Part shown: positions 11,085 through 21,910 of the stretch, one piece after another
Position numbering within the stretch: position 1 is the first letter of the stretch
Layout of the letters: the number at the start of each line of letters is the position of its first letter
NCBI GenBank assembly: GCA_947359465.1
Contig: OX375873.1
Location: 56,391,573 to 56,455,572, forward strand
DNA: 64,000 nt
From: Metellina segmentata
Taxonomy: Eukaryota > Arthropoda > Arachnida > Araneae > Tetragnathidae
Direction of reading: 5' to 3'
Translations under genes and position numbers: made by a program
Notes under the pieces: model-generated
The model's database searches: none
Told to the model about the DNA's origin: nothing
The model's input: only the letters and a program-made list of their open reading frames with translations

Positions 11085-11190
11085 CCATCAACAAATTAGT
11101 ATCCATTTCATATTCTTCTGCATAACCAGAGGTTATAGTAAATGCAGTTAAGACTACAACAACTGTAGATAGGATCATTCTTGTTTTAAC
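11085..11190 (-). CDS. Cysteine-knot peptide gene A, exon 1 (signal peptide)
   Basis: This is the first coding exon of a small secreted protein. The ATG is at 11,178-11,176; 11,179-11,190 would be 5' UTR after a good acceptor (TTATTTCAG). The exon encodes a start Met, a hydrophobic core rich in V, L, T and A, a small-residue cleavage region ending G-Y-A, then an acidic stretch beginning E-E-Y-E. That is a textbook signal peptide of about 20 residues. The donor is GTAAGAG at 11,084, leaving phase 1, which matches exon 2. An upstream non-coding exon and the promoter were not identified; the Helitron at 11,675 now lies about 0.5 kb upstream. The copy-B exon differs at only two bases. Confidence 0.82.
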
Positions 11191-11674
11191 CTGAAATAAC
11201 GAACATTTGTGACTATGGGAAAATAGTTATACCGTATGCAAAGAAGGATAATAATGAGTAGTAATGAATTCAATTTATTCAATGGAGGAATTTTCATTCT
11301 TATCGAGCCATTATACATTGTTTTTTAAATAATAATTGCCTTTACGTGGCAACATGAAATTAATTCGAAAAAAAAAAAACACGGTTTTAAGAGTGCTATT
11401 TCAATAACATATACGTTGGAATATTAAAATAAATATATTTTTAATAATTTCTAGAATTATTTTAGAAATAACATATAACGAAATAAATGTTACATATAAG
11501 AAAGACCAAAAGGCACAACTTGCACAGCTTATCCGTTTTCGAATCCTTGAGTCATAAAATTCCAAATCCAAAACCAAAATGCGCAAACGATGGTTGAGAG
11601 CTCATTACGAGTGGTTCCTCATAAGAAGTTAATCTTAGAATAATTAAAACATACATTAATTACAAAACGTGTAA

Positions 11675-11793
11675 TCTATATAAATAAGAATGGAGTGTTT
11701 GTTTGTACATTCAATATTTTCGACCCATTTCAAGTTTTCTATCCGTTTTGGACCCTTCTGATGCCGAATCCGCCTTTTTCTCGTTTGGTGTCT

Positions 11794-11824
<31 letters not shown>

Positions 11825-14069
11825 TGTTGTGCCCTATACACGTCCTCGCGGTTTAAGATATTTTCATGGAAATTTGCATACAGTGAGTACTTATCTTCAT
11901 TTAGAGACTGGAATTGGTTGCGAAAGTCTGTCTGTCCGTCTTTGTGTTCTATGCTCGATTTTGTGTTTGTGTGTTTGTGTAGACATCACATGAATTGTAT
12001 TCCAGATATTTGATTGCAGTGTATTTTAATTTATACATTATGTATTAGTGTAGTGAATGCACTATTAAACATTTCTTTATTGTTATATTTAGATGAGTTT
12101 CATGCTAAAACACCTGAGTAAGTATACTTAAATCAACCATAATTTGGTAGTTTTGGAAAAATTGGAATGTCTATTGAATATTACGATTACTTCGATTGCT
12201 TTACCAGTACTGCTGAAAAAGTAATTATTCTTCAAAAAATTATATTTTTTAATGAAATTTCAACTTTGATACTTCATTTATTTCGAGTCTTATTTTTGTT
12301 CTTAGCGCAATGAAAACGATTTCGGAATATTTGAGACAGACGATATTTTTCAACGATACGAGAATGAATAAGATCGTATGAGCAGTGATATTTCTGTTTC
12401 TTTCGCTCTGAATTAATTTCACATTTCTAAATTTTGTGCACTTTTAGTTGTAAATTGTGGCAACTGTGCGAGATCAAGAGATAAAAATGAATCCCAAATT
12501 AATATCGTTAGAACAATTTTTCTGACATCTTTTATTTTGTTCTATTTCACTGTTTTCTGTTTTAAATATTTATTATTTTAATAAATGTGTTTTCCTTCTC
12601 ATCACACGCAACAGCACCACAAAGTATTAGACTTAAAAATGTTAGGTAAGTCAGTATAAATTTTCAGTAAATTTTAAGTGTAGTTATGCCATTATTGAAA
12701 TAATAATGCCGTTATTTAAAGAATAATGCCGTTATTTAAAGAATAATGCCGTTATTGAAAGAATAAAAATGTTTAAAAATCCAAACTAGAACTTTTTCCA
12801 ACATTAAAAAATTCGTTGTAATAATGACAGGAGAAGATTGCAAAATTTCACAATGTCGCATACCGGAGGCAAGAGTGCCACAAGTAAAAAAATATTGTTT
12901 TGTTGACTATGAGTGCGAGAGCACTCGCCGTAAATCGTAATTTTAATTAATTGAGTTGAACATGAAAAGAACTTAAGAAAGGGAATTCCAAATCTTCCTA
13001 CTACTAAAAATCGTCTTTTATAGTAGTAACCTTAGTATCATCTTTCGTCTTTTTGTAGCTTTGTCATACAGCAATTGTGCGATGTATGTGAAATGTGTTA
13101 CATGAATGGATATGTATGTGTAGGATTTGTGTCCATAGTAAGTTGTAGAAAATATAAAGATGGAGAAAGGTGTTAAAATAAATTTTTATTCTACAAAAAA
13201 CGTAAGTCATTATATATTTTGATTAGGAACCAAATTTCTGATCATAAAAAGGACCATAAGGATTCAATTTAAAACTGTATGTGTGTTGGAGAAACGGGAA
13301 TTTTTAACAATACTTAGTTGATCTTGGAATAATATCACACTAAGTAATTTTGAAAAATTGAAATTTTATGTCTTATGAGAAAGAAAGTCAAGGTTGCTTA
13401 CACTAATTATTGAAGCTGTTCTTACGCAACTTATATGCATGTGAATCGTTCGTTGAAAGTGTATTTTTTTTGTAAAAGGGCTGTAAAATCAACCTTCTGT
13501 TTATTAAAAAATTGTTATCGATTGGGTTTGATTTGTCTACTCTGATGACATGTATTTCAAACAAAATCTCTGTTATTCCACATGTCACTGAATGGAATTT
13601 TCAGGAAAAGTACATTTGCTTCATATTAAATTAGTAACGAATGCTGTAACAATTTAATTTACTATCTTCTCATATTGATGATGAAATTCGAAAATATCGC
13701 TTACTAGATGAAAGAATGGCACAATGACAACATATTCATAGGAAAAGTAAGTGCAAGACAATCCACCGAAAATTCGTCATTTTTACTGAAATTGAATGCA
13801 CGGGAATATTCGTAGTCACTCGAAAACTTAAAATCAACTTCAGCAGAAGTGTGACGAATATGAAATGGATAATATCGTTGGATACAGCATATATGCATAT
13901 TTGTGTCCGAAGTAAATTGTAAAAGCGACGGAGAAGTTAAATTGGTATTAAATTTTTTTCCCCGTACACTTAAATGATGCTAACATTCTTTTATGAAAAA
14001 GAATTGATGATGACTTTTCAATCAACAGATTATTAATTCAACCCGAGCAAAGCCGGGTATTTCTGCTAG
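11675..14069 (+). mobile_element. Helitron family A, non-autonomous (copy in duplication A)
   Basis: It starts TCTATATAAATAAGAATGG and ends with a short hairpin (CCGAGCAAAGCCGG) about 10 nt before CTAG at 14,069. It is inserted between A and T. The empty site is preserved in copy B near 29,214 (GTAA followed by TATAATAT). It contains a GTCT-rich run at about 11,787-11,823 and 20-bp tandem units near 12,700-12,760. No Rep/helicase is seen. It lies upstream of cysteine-knot gene A. Confidence 0.88.
12824..12940 (+). CDS. Small conserved ORF inside Helitron A
   Basis: This 38-codon ATG-to-TAA frame has four cysteines (positions 6, 11, 25 and 31) and a short basic C-terminus. It is preserved without a stop or indel in the Helitron copy at 24,235-24,351, where the first Cys is a Tyr. 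It may be a captured gene fragment, a remnant of the element's own protein, or chance. I do not recognise a family. Confidence 0.3.
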   Translation: MTGEDCKISQCRIPEARVPQVKKYCFVDYECESTRRKS

Positions 14070-14249
14070 TATAATATATTATACCAATCTATAAATACTT
14101 ATTTCTCTAAAATATCTCTCGAGTGTTTGTTCATCTAAACCACTCGACCATGAATATCTACCAATGGGTGGTGTATAAATCTAATGATCAAACGAAATTC
14201 CTCTCACAACAGTCCTTCAATTCCTAGTACATTTAACACTCAATAAACG

Positions 14250-14400
14250 GAGAAACATACTTTTTTGTGTCAGCACTTTTTCTATCCACACGATATTTAG
14301 TCTAGGTGTAAACACTTTTTCTATCGACATGATGTTTAGTCTAGGTGTCAACAACATTTTTAGCGACAGACCATTTAGTCCAGGTGTCAACAACATATAC
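14250..14400. repeat. Threefold imperfect repeat of about 55 bp
   Basis: A unit containing TTTAGTCTAGGTGTCAACA recurs about three times with variation. It leads into the hAT remnant and minisatellite between the duplication copies. Confidence 0.55.
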
Positions 14401-14639
14401 TACTTACAATTATTATTCACCTTTGCTCTAAGGGATGGTTTACGCTCTTTCGACTCGCAAACAGGGGAGGGCTATTAACACAGTGTTAACAATTTTTCTC
14501 ATCTAATACTCGCATGTTGTCGCATACACACTTTCACATGAGTCAAACAATAACACACTTTACGTGTGTGAGCCAAACAATAATACCATCAACATGTCGA
14601 ACTGTAAGTTAGGCACTAACATGTCAAACGCGTGAGCCA

Positions 14640-14957
14640 GAACTTAATAGTGTATGCGAGTGAGCCAGTTATTAGCAGAGTTTGCAAGTGAGTCAGTTGT
14701 TAGCAGGGTTTACAAATGAGTCAGTTGTTAGCAGGGTTTGCAAGTGAGCCAGTTGTTAGCAGAGTTTGCAAGTGAGCCAGTTATTAGCAGGACATACAAG
14801 TGAGCCAGTTATTAGCATAGTTTGCAAGTGAGCCAGTTGTTAGCAGGGTTTGCAAGTGAGCCAGTTGTTAGCAGGTTTTTCAAGTGAGCCAGTTGTTAGC
14901 AGGTTTTTCAAGTGAGCCAGTTGTTAGCAGGTTTTTCAAGTGAGCCAGTTGTTAGCA
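14640..14957. repeat. 28-bp minisatellite
   Basis: There are about 11 tandem copies of a 28-bp unit containing GTGAGCCAGTTGTTAGCAG, more uniform towards the right end. The repeats directly adjoin one another with no unique spacers. Confidence 0.9.
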
Positions 14958-14997
14958 GTGTAATACTACTTTTGTCAACAAATCAGGCGAATCAAGC

Positions 14998-15536
14998 ATG
15001 TCTGTGCAAGAAGAATATCAACTGCTGGATATTGCCAATGACGGCGGCCTTAAAACTACGTTCGAGACAATAACTCTGCCGGTTTTCTGGATTAAAGTCA
15101 GGGCAGAAATCCCTGAGATTGCCACCACAGCACTTAAATTCCTATTGTCATTTTCGACAACCTACTGTGTGAAGGGGGTTTTCTGCAGTGACAGCAACCA
15201 AAACAAAACAACGGAATAAACTGGACACAAGCAACACAGTTCGGGTGTCATTGTTTCCTATTACCCCGAGATGGAACCGTCTAGTTGCAAAGAAACAAGC
15301 TCAGGGTTCTCATTGATTTAGCGTTCGTGTGAGTTAACATGTTAAATCACTTTATATTTATTTTTTTTGGTGTGACTGAATTTTATTTTGAAGGCATGTT
15401 TGTGAATGCAATTAAATTAAAATTATTAAATTAAAAGAATCTAAAATATAAACAATCTACGTCTTTCCCCCTCAGCGGGCCGCGGTAAAATTATCGAACG
15501 TTGACCGGTCCGCGTCGATAAAAAGGTTGGGAAGCA
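14998..15536 (+). pseudogene. hAT (ZBED-like) transposon 3' remnant
   Basis: The frame at 14,998-15,219 encodes the C-terminal dimerisation region of a ZBED5-type hAT transposase (F-W-I-K-V-R-A-E, then P-E-I-A-T-x-A-L-K). A frameshift near 15,180-15,215 moves the rest (…S-N-T-V-R-V-S-L-F-P-I-T) to another frame up to about 15,310. The terminus GGTTGGGAAGCACTGG near 15,521-15,536 is a typical inverted-repeat end of such elements. The 5' half is missing. Confidence 0.72.
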
Positions 15537-16324
15537 CTGGTCTAGGGGACTGTAGTAATAGATATAAATTATCAAATTATCATAGGGATATCTTATTCAA
15601 GTAAAAATCAAAACATTTAGAATCGAAATAAAATAAATGTTCCAAAAAATACCAAGATAAGTCGAGAAAAAATTATAATTGGAAAAGTGTACATTTGAGA
15701 AGTTCGAATGTTGAACTCAAACGTTCGTCGTCTGAACGTCGTTTACTCAAGAGGTCAAAAGCCTATTCTCTTTAATTTATGAATGCAATTGAGAAGTTTT
15801 GTTCCTCATATGGATGGCTTAAAGTTACAGTGGTGTAAGTCACTTTTACAAGAAATAAAGACGACACAGAAACCAGATATAAAATAACCAATTTTAACTA
15901 ACGGTAATTAGTTAGTAACATAAACCAGATCTAGATAATTCCATTTATTAACTGCAAACGTGAAAAAAGTCAGAACTTTATTTAACGGCCAACTGATGGC
16001 TGTGGAAGTTCTGTCATTTTTTTTTCGAAAAAGTGACTCACACCACTGCAACTTTAACACGTCCATATGTGATTATACTCCAATGTTGCAAAATACACCT
16101 GAGTAATTCCAATCACCATTTGCCAATGTAATTTGAGTATCAATTATCTATCCGATGCATTGTACTTTTTAAAATTGTGCTGTTAATGATAAAATTCAGA
16201 ATTTACACTATATCTAAATTTGTTCTTGGGATTGTAGTTAAATGCGTAAATGTAGATATGTTGTTACTAATCCCCGACATGGTCTCTTTAAATTAGACCA
16301 AGTCCACGAGTCCATAAACCCTAA

Positions 16325-16326
<2 letters not shown>

Positions 16327-16381
<55 letters not shown>
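16327..16381. repeat. (CA)n microsatellite
   Basis: About 27 perfect CA units inside the 3' region of the LINE. Confidence 0.95.
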
Positions 16382-16382
<1 letters not shown>

Positions 16383-16503
16383 CCAAGAAAAGTAGAGATT
16401 CCGTAAAAACCTTGTCCATTGTAAAGTCAATACATTTTAAAATATGAGTTGGCGAAGCCTGATCAGCTCCGCATTTGGTACAAGTCCTGAAAACCTTCTG
16501 TCC

Positions 16504-17634
16504 CTATTCGTAGGAGAGACTCCTCAAGTGTCCACTGGCAAAACGTGAAAGATAAGTCTGCTGACATCTATGGCCCTCAAAGAGAAGGGCGCCTCCAGGA
16601 CGAATTCTCGAGTACCAGTCATCTACTGGAGGGACATTCCAGAGATCTTTAGATGTCTTACTGCACTCTGAGAATGCTTCACAAAAAGTACAAGGCATAT
16701 CTGACTGGAAAGTCTCTAAGGAAGCAGCCTTTGCCAGGGAATCCGCGATCTCGTTGCCACTTATACCGACATGGGAGGGAATCCATTGGATGTGCACCTT
16801 GGATTTGACTAAAAGTCTAGAAATTAGGTTCAGGATGGAAATGCCAGCCCTGTCCCGAACATTTGTCCTGTTACTTAGATGTTGAACTGAGGATCGGCTG
16901 TCTGTTAAGATCCAAATATCCACAAAGTCAGGTTCCACAATGTTCTCGGCATAGCTCAGGTCTCTCTCGATAGCAATGAGTTCAGATCTGAACACAGAGC
17001 AATAATTGTAGTTTCTTATTTTAAGTTTAAATGTAGAAGTAGGAGTCCTGATGAGGATACCACTACCAGAATGGCCTTTATCATTCTTGCTGCCATCTGT
17101 ATACATTAGAAGAGCATCTTTAGTTATTTTATTGATTGTCTTAAGGGCCATCTGTCTCATAAATTCAGGGTTGTCTGCATTTTTATGAACTGGGTTCAAA
17201 AGCTCGGTGTGAAAGTGTATATCACTAAAATCTCTTACAGGGCTAAAACATGGCCCCAGTGACTGATGCTCAATCCGGCAGGTAGGGAGCGAAGTTACCA
17301 AACCATGCAAAATTGCCTGAGAAAAAGGATTGCTTCGCTTCAGTCTTTGGTTATTTTTCCAGTTCTTAAGATAGGTAAAGGCTCTATTCTGCTCACCATA
17401 GCTGAGAAGCTTATTATAATATTTCATAAGGCAACAGTTTCTTCTCAGACTCAATGGCTGGAGGTTACACTCAAAAAGAGCAATATCATTAGGGCAGCTA
17501 CGCCTCAGGCTAGAAATAATTTTCGCAGCACTATTTTGAACATTGTCTAACCTATTAAGATTGGAATCTGAGGCACAAAAATGTATAAAGAAACCATATT
17601 CCAAAATTGGTCTAATAAGGGAAGTATAAGTCAA
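16504..17634 (-). CDS. LINE ORF2 C-terminal part: RT end and RNase H
   Basis: An open frame of 376 codons covers the end of reverse transcriptase (thumb-like T-Y-x-x-L-I-R-P-I-L-E-Y-G) and a complete RNase H domain. All four RNase H acidic positions are visible: D in Y-T-D-G-S-K, E in R-S-E-L-I-A-I-E, D in L-T-D-S-R-S-S-V, and the H/D pair in W-I-P-S-H-V-G-I-S-G-N-E-I-A-D. The upstream RT, with an F-A-D-D active-site box near 17,975, lies in other frames between about 17,640 and 18,160 because of indels, and further 5' sequence is absent. It is therefore a dead-on-arrival copy. Confidence 0.85.
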   Translation of the reverse strand: MTYTSLIRPILEYGFFIHFCASDSNLNRLDNVQNSAAKIISSLRRSCPNDIALFECNLQPLSLRRNCCLMKYYNKLLSYGEQNRAFTYLKNWKNNQRLKRSNPFSQAILHGLVTSLPTCRIEHQSLGPCFSPVRDFSDIHFHTELLNPVHKNADNPEFMRQMALKTINKITKDALLMYTDGSKNDKGHSGSGILIRTPTSTFKLKIRNYNYCSVFRSELIAIERDLSYAENIVEPDFVDIWILTDSRSSVQHLSNRTNVRDRAGISILNLISRLLVKSKVHIQWIPSHVGISGNEIADSLAKAASLETFQSDMPCTFCEAFSECSKTSKDLWNVPPVDDWYSRIRPGGALLFEGHRCQQTYLSRFASGHLRSLSYE

Positions 17635-18648
17635 TCTCAGAGTTGGGGCATCTGCTCCCCAATCTTACCCACAAAAATATATTTTAGAATATTAAGCCTC
17701 TTCCTACATGTCTCTTCCAGAATTTGTATGTGCCTATTACGAAGAATCTCTTGGTCCATTGTAAATCCCAAGTACTTAGCGTTCTTATCTTAAGGTAATG
17801 TTTGGCCAAACATAGTAATAGTAGGTTGATAACTATAAATGTGTCTATTAGTAGTATAAAAACTAGTCACCGATTTGGAAGTATTGAAAGTCAACTTGCG
17901 CGCGTCAGCAAAATCACACACTAAGTGTAAGGTTAATGTCAGCTTCAATGGTCTTGATATCAGATCCAGAGCGCCAGATGACAACATCATCAGCAAATAT
18001 CCCCACTTTACATCTCTTGGATATCACCATTTCGATTCCAGCAAAGAACAATGAGAAGAGCATAGGTCCCAAGACCGTTACCAGGGGGACACCCTGACTG
18101 AGCCTGAAGTCCCTTGACAGGGTAATTTAATAAGTCCCTAGACAGTGTCGTATTAAATTTAACCCTAACAATGTAGATATTCAAAAGTATATACACTTGA
18201 TATCAGTGTTTCGATTTAAATTACTTTAAACATGTATTACCTTGTGAATTAGAGTAAATGTATTTACATATCTAAATTTAGGGTTGTAAATAAAATTTGT
18301 CTCTCTACATATTTGTGTGTGTCTATAACGGGTAACCTTTAAAAGCCTCTTGCATTTGTGAAACACTTATATTTGCAATATGTAGAAGAGGTCGCAATTA
18401 AATGTACGAAAAGAAGTATAACAAATGTACAAATGTTTTTAATCAGTAAGAGACTAAAAACAGGACAAAGTATTAAAATTGTATTTCAGAAACTTTAAAT
18501 TTTTATTGATCTCATTAAAACGTACACATCACATTCTGTAAAATTTGTAGTAAAATTGACTGCCTTTGCAAGAAAGATATGCCTCAAACTCAAACTATCG
18601 ATTTGTTTACATGAGTTGAGCCGACTTAGATGTGCTGGTTTAAGGTTT

Positions 18649-18838
18649 TTAACTATTTTTGATGTGGTCAATAGCAACTCCCATTCTGTATTCTCGACAG
18701 GCAGAAGCCCATCTAATCGTCCCATCTTTGTCCATGAATTTTCTGTCCATCCTATTACACCTTGTTCTCTCTCCTCCACAGCAGATTGGACCCGAGAATG
18801 CCTTACAGCTTTCGCCTAATGGTATGCACTTCTTTTCC
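18649..18838 (-). CDS. Cysteine-knot peptide gene B, exon 3 (mature domain)
   Basis: This terminal coding exon starts after acceptor TTTTTGCAG and ends at TAA (18,651-18,649). It encodes about 62 residues. All six cysteines and the spacing C-x6-C-x7-CC-x6-C-x19-C are identical to gene A, while about 20 residues between and after them differ. One codon is missing before the first Cys, and an earlier stop shortens the C-terminus by about ten residues. The conserved core includes C-I-P-L-G, a S-G-P segment before the CC pair, and W-A-S-A-C-R-E around the last Cys. The full precursor is about 122 residues over three exons. Intron 2 is 3.7 kb and carries a Tc1 element, making this the less invaded gene. 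Confidence 0.82.
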
Positions 18839-19302
18839 CTGCAAAAAGGAAGTTTCGAATGATCTTTTCAAAGTATCCAAAGTTAGTGTTTTCGTACTTA
18901 CATGGTAGTTCATTTTAGAAAAGTTCATAAGCACAGTAATCCCTCGTCCTGGGCAAGGACAGGAAAGCATTTCGATTGACTGTGCTGATCGATGTATCCA
19001 GGGACAGGAAAAATTAATTTGACCTTTTGACGACTAAAGAAATAACTAGCGCGATTCTTATAACTTTTAAGGTACAAATTCTATACACGCCGTAGCCTAA
19101 ATTCTTTCTTGATGCGATTCTTATAATTTTCAAGGTACAACTGCTGTACTAGCAAAATCTAAATTCTTTCTTGGTACGATCAAGCTACAACTGCTGCACC
19201 GGCCGTAGTCTAAAGGTTAATAGAGAAAAATCACAAATAGTACATTTTATGGTGAGTATTTTGTTTCAAATTATGCGGTACACAAGCCATTTACCTCATA
19301 TA

Positions 19303-20702
19303 CACTGCTGGCCACCGTAAATGCAACACCCTTAAGGAAGCATGCAAATAATATGAAATTTACAACATGCATTAGCAGAGTTGAGGTATGCAAATGATTA
19401 GAATTTCCGCGCAGACACACATCACGCGCGCCTGTGGCGCCATTTCAAAGCGCTATTTAAGGCTTGGAGATTTCGACAATTTCAAGTACGGCAATTGTGT
19501 TTTTCTTGTGGTTTAAAAAAAAAAAACCGATCAATTATGCCTCGTACAAAACAGCGATCAACTTTTGATCAAGTATCCGAGTTCGACAGAGGAAGGATAG
19601 TGGCCTACCGAGATTGTGGATTATCTTTCAGGGAAATCGGTAGTCGTGTTGGACGAAACCAAACAACTGTAATGCGGATATGTGATCGTTGGATGGAGGA
19701 GGGTACGACGGACCTACGTGTTCGATCGCATCCACCTCAGTGCACCACTTCACGTGATGACAGGCATATTGTGCGTATGGCAGTGACGGATCGCTCAGCC
19801 ACATCACGAACCATAGCACAGCACATTCAGTCTGTAACGCATCATCCAGTGTCTGCGCGTACCATTCGACGCCGTTTACAGCAGAGTGGTCTGTCCGCAA
19901 GACGTCCATTGCTTCGTCTACACTTGACGCAGAACCACAGACGTCTCCGCCACCAATGGTGCGATGAAAGAAGGATGTGGACGGCAGAATGGAATTGAAT
20001 TGTCTTTACTGACGAGTCACGCTTCTGTCTGCAACACCACGATGGTCGGGTTCGAGTCTGGAGACACCGTAGAGAGAGGATGCTGAACAGCTGCGTTATG
20101 CACCGCCACACTGGTCCTGCACCGGGTATTATGGTATGGGGCGGTATTGGATATCACTCTCGCACGCATTGCCGGTACTTTAAACAGCCAGCGCTACATC
20201 TTCGAGGTGTTGGAGCCAGTTGTCCTTCCTTACCTTCAGGGCTTGCCCACAACCATATCTCAACAGGATAATGCGCGACCACACGTGGCACGCATTGTGC
20301 AAGGGTTCTTCGTCAATCGCCAGATTGAATTGCTTCCCTGGCCAGCTCGCTATCCGGATCTTTCGACGATTGAAAACATGTGGTTCATGGTTGCTCAACG
20401 ATTGACCCAGATTACATCCCCAGCTGCCACACCAGATCAACTTTGGCAACGTGTGGAAGCTGCTTGGTCTGCTGTACCCCAAGAACACATCAAAAGTCTC
20501 TTTGAATCAATGCCGAGGCGTGTGGCAGCTGTGATCTAAAACAATGGCAGCTACTCTGGCTACTGATTTTGGCAGGAACCACACTTCATAGAAGTGTATA
20601 AATTTAATCATTTGATACTTGGTCAATATATTATCTACAAATTAAATTTTGTTGTGATATCTCTTGTCTTTCTTGGTGTTGCAATTTCGGTGGCCAGCAG
20701 TG
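19303..20702 (+). mobile_element. Tc1-like DNA transposon
   Basis: The 1,400-bp element has terminal inverted repeats CACTGCTGGCCACCG / CGGTGGCCAGCAGTG, flanked by TA on both sides. Copy A near 1,928 shows the empty TA site. It contains a DD34E transposase with two lesions and lies in intron 2 of cysteine-knot gene B. Confidence 0.93.
19537..20539 (+). pseudogene. Tc1 transposase, one stop and one frameshift
   Basis: The start is M-P-R-T-K-Q-R. An N-terminal paired-type helix-turn-helix (about 19,560-19,720) and a second HTH-like block are followed by the catalytic core: D in F-T-D-E-S-R-F, D in Q-Q-D-N-A-R-P-H, and E in L-S-T-I-E-N-M-W, with 34 residues between the last two. An in-frame TGA at 19,996-19,998 sits just before the first catalytic Asp, and a one-base deletion near 20,160 shifts the remainder by one frame, ending at 20,537-20,539. 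With only two lesions the inactivation is recent. The family is Tc1, unrelated to the peptide gene around it. Confidence 0.9.
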
Positions 20703-21472
20703 TAGTTGTCATAGTGTTTGTCTGTCATTCAGTAGATTCCGATTTTAAATCCGAAGGTAAGTCACGTGGGATTTCGAATCGATTTGGGCCAATTGGCTGT
20801 CGAAGCGCATACTAGTATATTTGATCATCCACTGGACAATCAGTTCAACTAATCGATAATTTCTCTAACATAATGATTCAGGTATTTCCCCACTATCCAG
20901 GGACAGATCTTCTAATCGATCGACCCGAAAAATATGAAGTTGGGCGTACATACTCCGTCAATTTCATTGGAAGGTCGATGGTTGTGAGCGTGTTGAACCA
21001 TACATATTATTACAATATTTAAAGCTTAGTTTGTTGCAATGAAAAAGATAATAGAAAATCTTTCTAAAAATACCAAACTCACTACAAAGTTGAGTCAACT
21101 GTCGATAATTAAACTTTTTAACAGGTGCTAATAGAAAAGGTAAGTAGAATAAAAACATTTTCCGATTGAAGTCCAATAATCACGTCCAGTCAGTGGACTC
21201 TCGCCAGGCAAAAAAGTAGACGTAGAAACCGGTATTGAGAATTTCCAACAGTAGTATTGAGGAAGGCAACAATTTGCGAATCCCATATATAAAAAGAAAT
21301 TAAAACGTTGAATTGTTAAATAACATCATTTGAATCAAATTAAAACTTAGTTATCATTTTGTAGATTATTGAAAAGAAAAACACAGACTATTAGTTAACA
21401 TGTTCAGAAATCTAAGTATATCCTACCTATTTACCATAAATGATCTTCTATTATATCAAGTATATACGTACT

Positions 21473-21771
21473 TCAATTTACGACCACAGGACTAACGGGG
21501 TATTGGAGACGGTCCGGAACCATCCCGAAGGAAAAGATCCGAGGATAACACTTCATAATTTTGAACAATAATCAGGTGACAAAATCGATATCTGTGAGCT
21601 GGCACCACACTCTCAAAACTTCCACACCACGCCAACGTGAGGACATTGAAGGCAACGAGAGACGTAATGTATACCAGCCCTCACGTGCTCGACGATCTTT
21701 TGATTGAATCGAGTTTCGAACTCGCAACCCTTCGGTTGGTAATCCGCGACTCAATCAACTGGTCTACAGAT
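21473..21771 (-). mobile_element. tRNA-derived SINE (family 2), uninterrupted
   Basis: The body resembles family 1 (CGGGGTATTGG, GAGCTGGCACC, CCACACCACGCCAACGTGAG) but the head is different, with a B-box-like GAGTTCGAAAC read on the minus strand near 21,705-21,730. It is the paralogue of 4,195-4,845 and predates the duplication. Confidence 0.75.
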
Positions 21772-21849
21772 AAAATACTTGACTCTCGATTTCAGAATCT
21801 TCGGCATTTTTTGAAGAGAACGGTGTCTGATAGAGTTAATTCTAAAAAA

Positions 21850-21910
21850 AGCAATTAAAGTCATCGATCTTCTAATGAATATCATTAGAAATTCGACGAC
21901 TTTAATTGCT
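21850..21910. repeat. Long conserved hairpin, copy B
   Basis: This copy has the same 29-bp stem and 3-nt loop as 4,926-4,986, with the outer 13-bp arm unchanged. Confidence 0.7.

Larger units (their letters stand above)
240..14140. repeat. Segmental duplication, copy A
   Basis: Long stretches here recur in the same order at about 15,550-29,270. Examples are 541-600 with 15,760-15,820, 1,620-2,080 with 19,000-20,860, 3,780-5,036 with 21,070-21,960, 9,624-10,680 with 21,965-22,960, and 10,720-11,660 with 25,000-25,800. By eye the shared parts are roughly 85-90% identical. Copy-specific insertions break the match: two Helitrons at 2,772-3,722, SINEs at 2,162 and 4,405, a Ty3/gypsy element at 5,037 and a Helitron at 11,675. 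Homology resumes for about 70 bp after that Helitron and ends near 14,140. Confidence 0.9.
16260..18169 (-). mobile_element. 5'-truncated non-LTR retrotransposon with RNase H
   Basis: A LINE inserted in copy B on the minus strand, flanked by the 11-bp duplication AATGTAGATAT (16,249-16,259 and 18,170-18,180). Copy A near 765 shows the empty site. It retains the back half of reverse transcriptase, an RNase H domain and a 3' region. The tail ends GATTAGTAACAAC rather than poly(A). The I/Jockey group is likely; the exact clade is not resolved. Confidence 0.85.

Noticed and set aside
14640..14957. CRISPR-like array
   Set aside because: The 28-bp units follow each other without unique spacers, in a eukaryotic context. 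It is a minisatellite.
18495..18779. 94-codon minus-strand frame over the last exon of peptide gene B
   Set aside because: It is a different frame from the cysteine-conserving one and does not keep frame with the copy-A counterpart.
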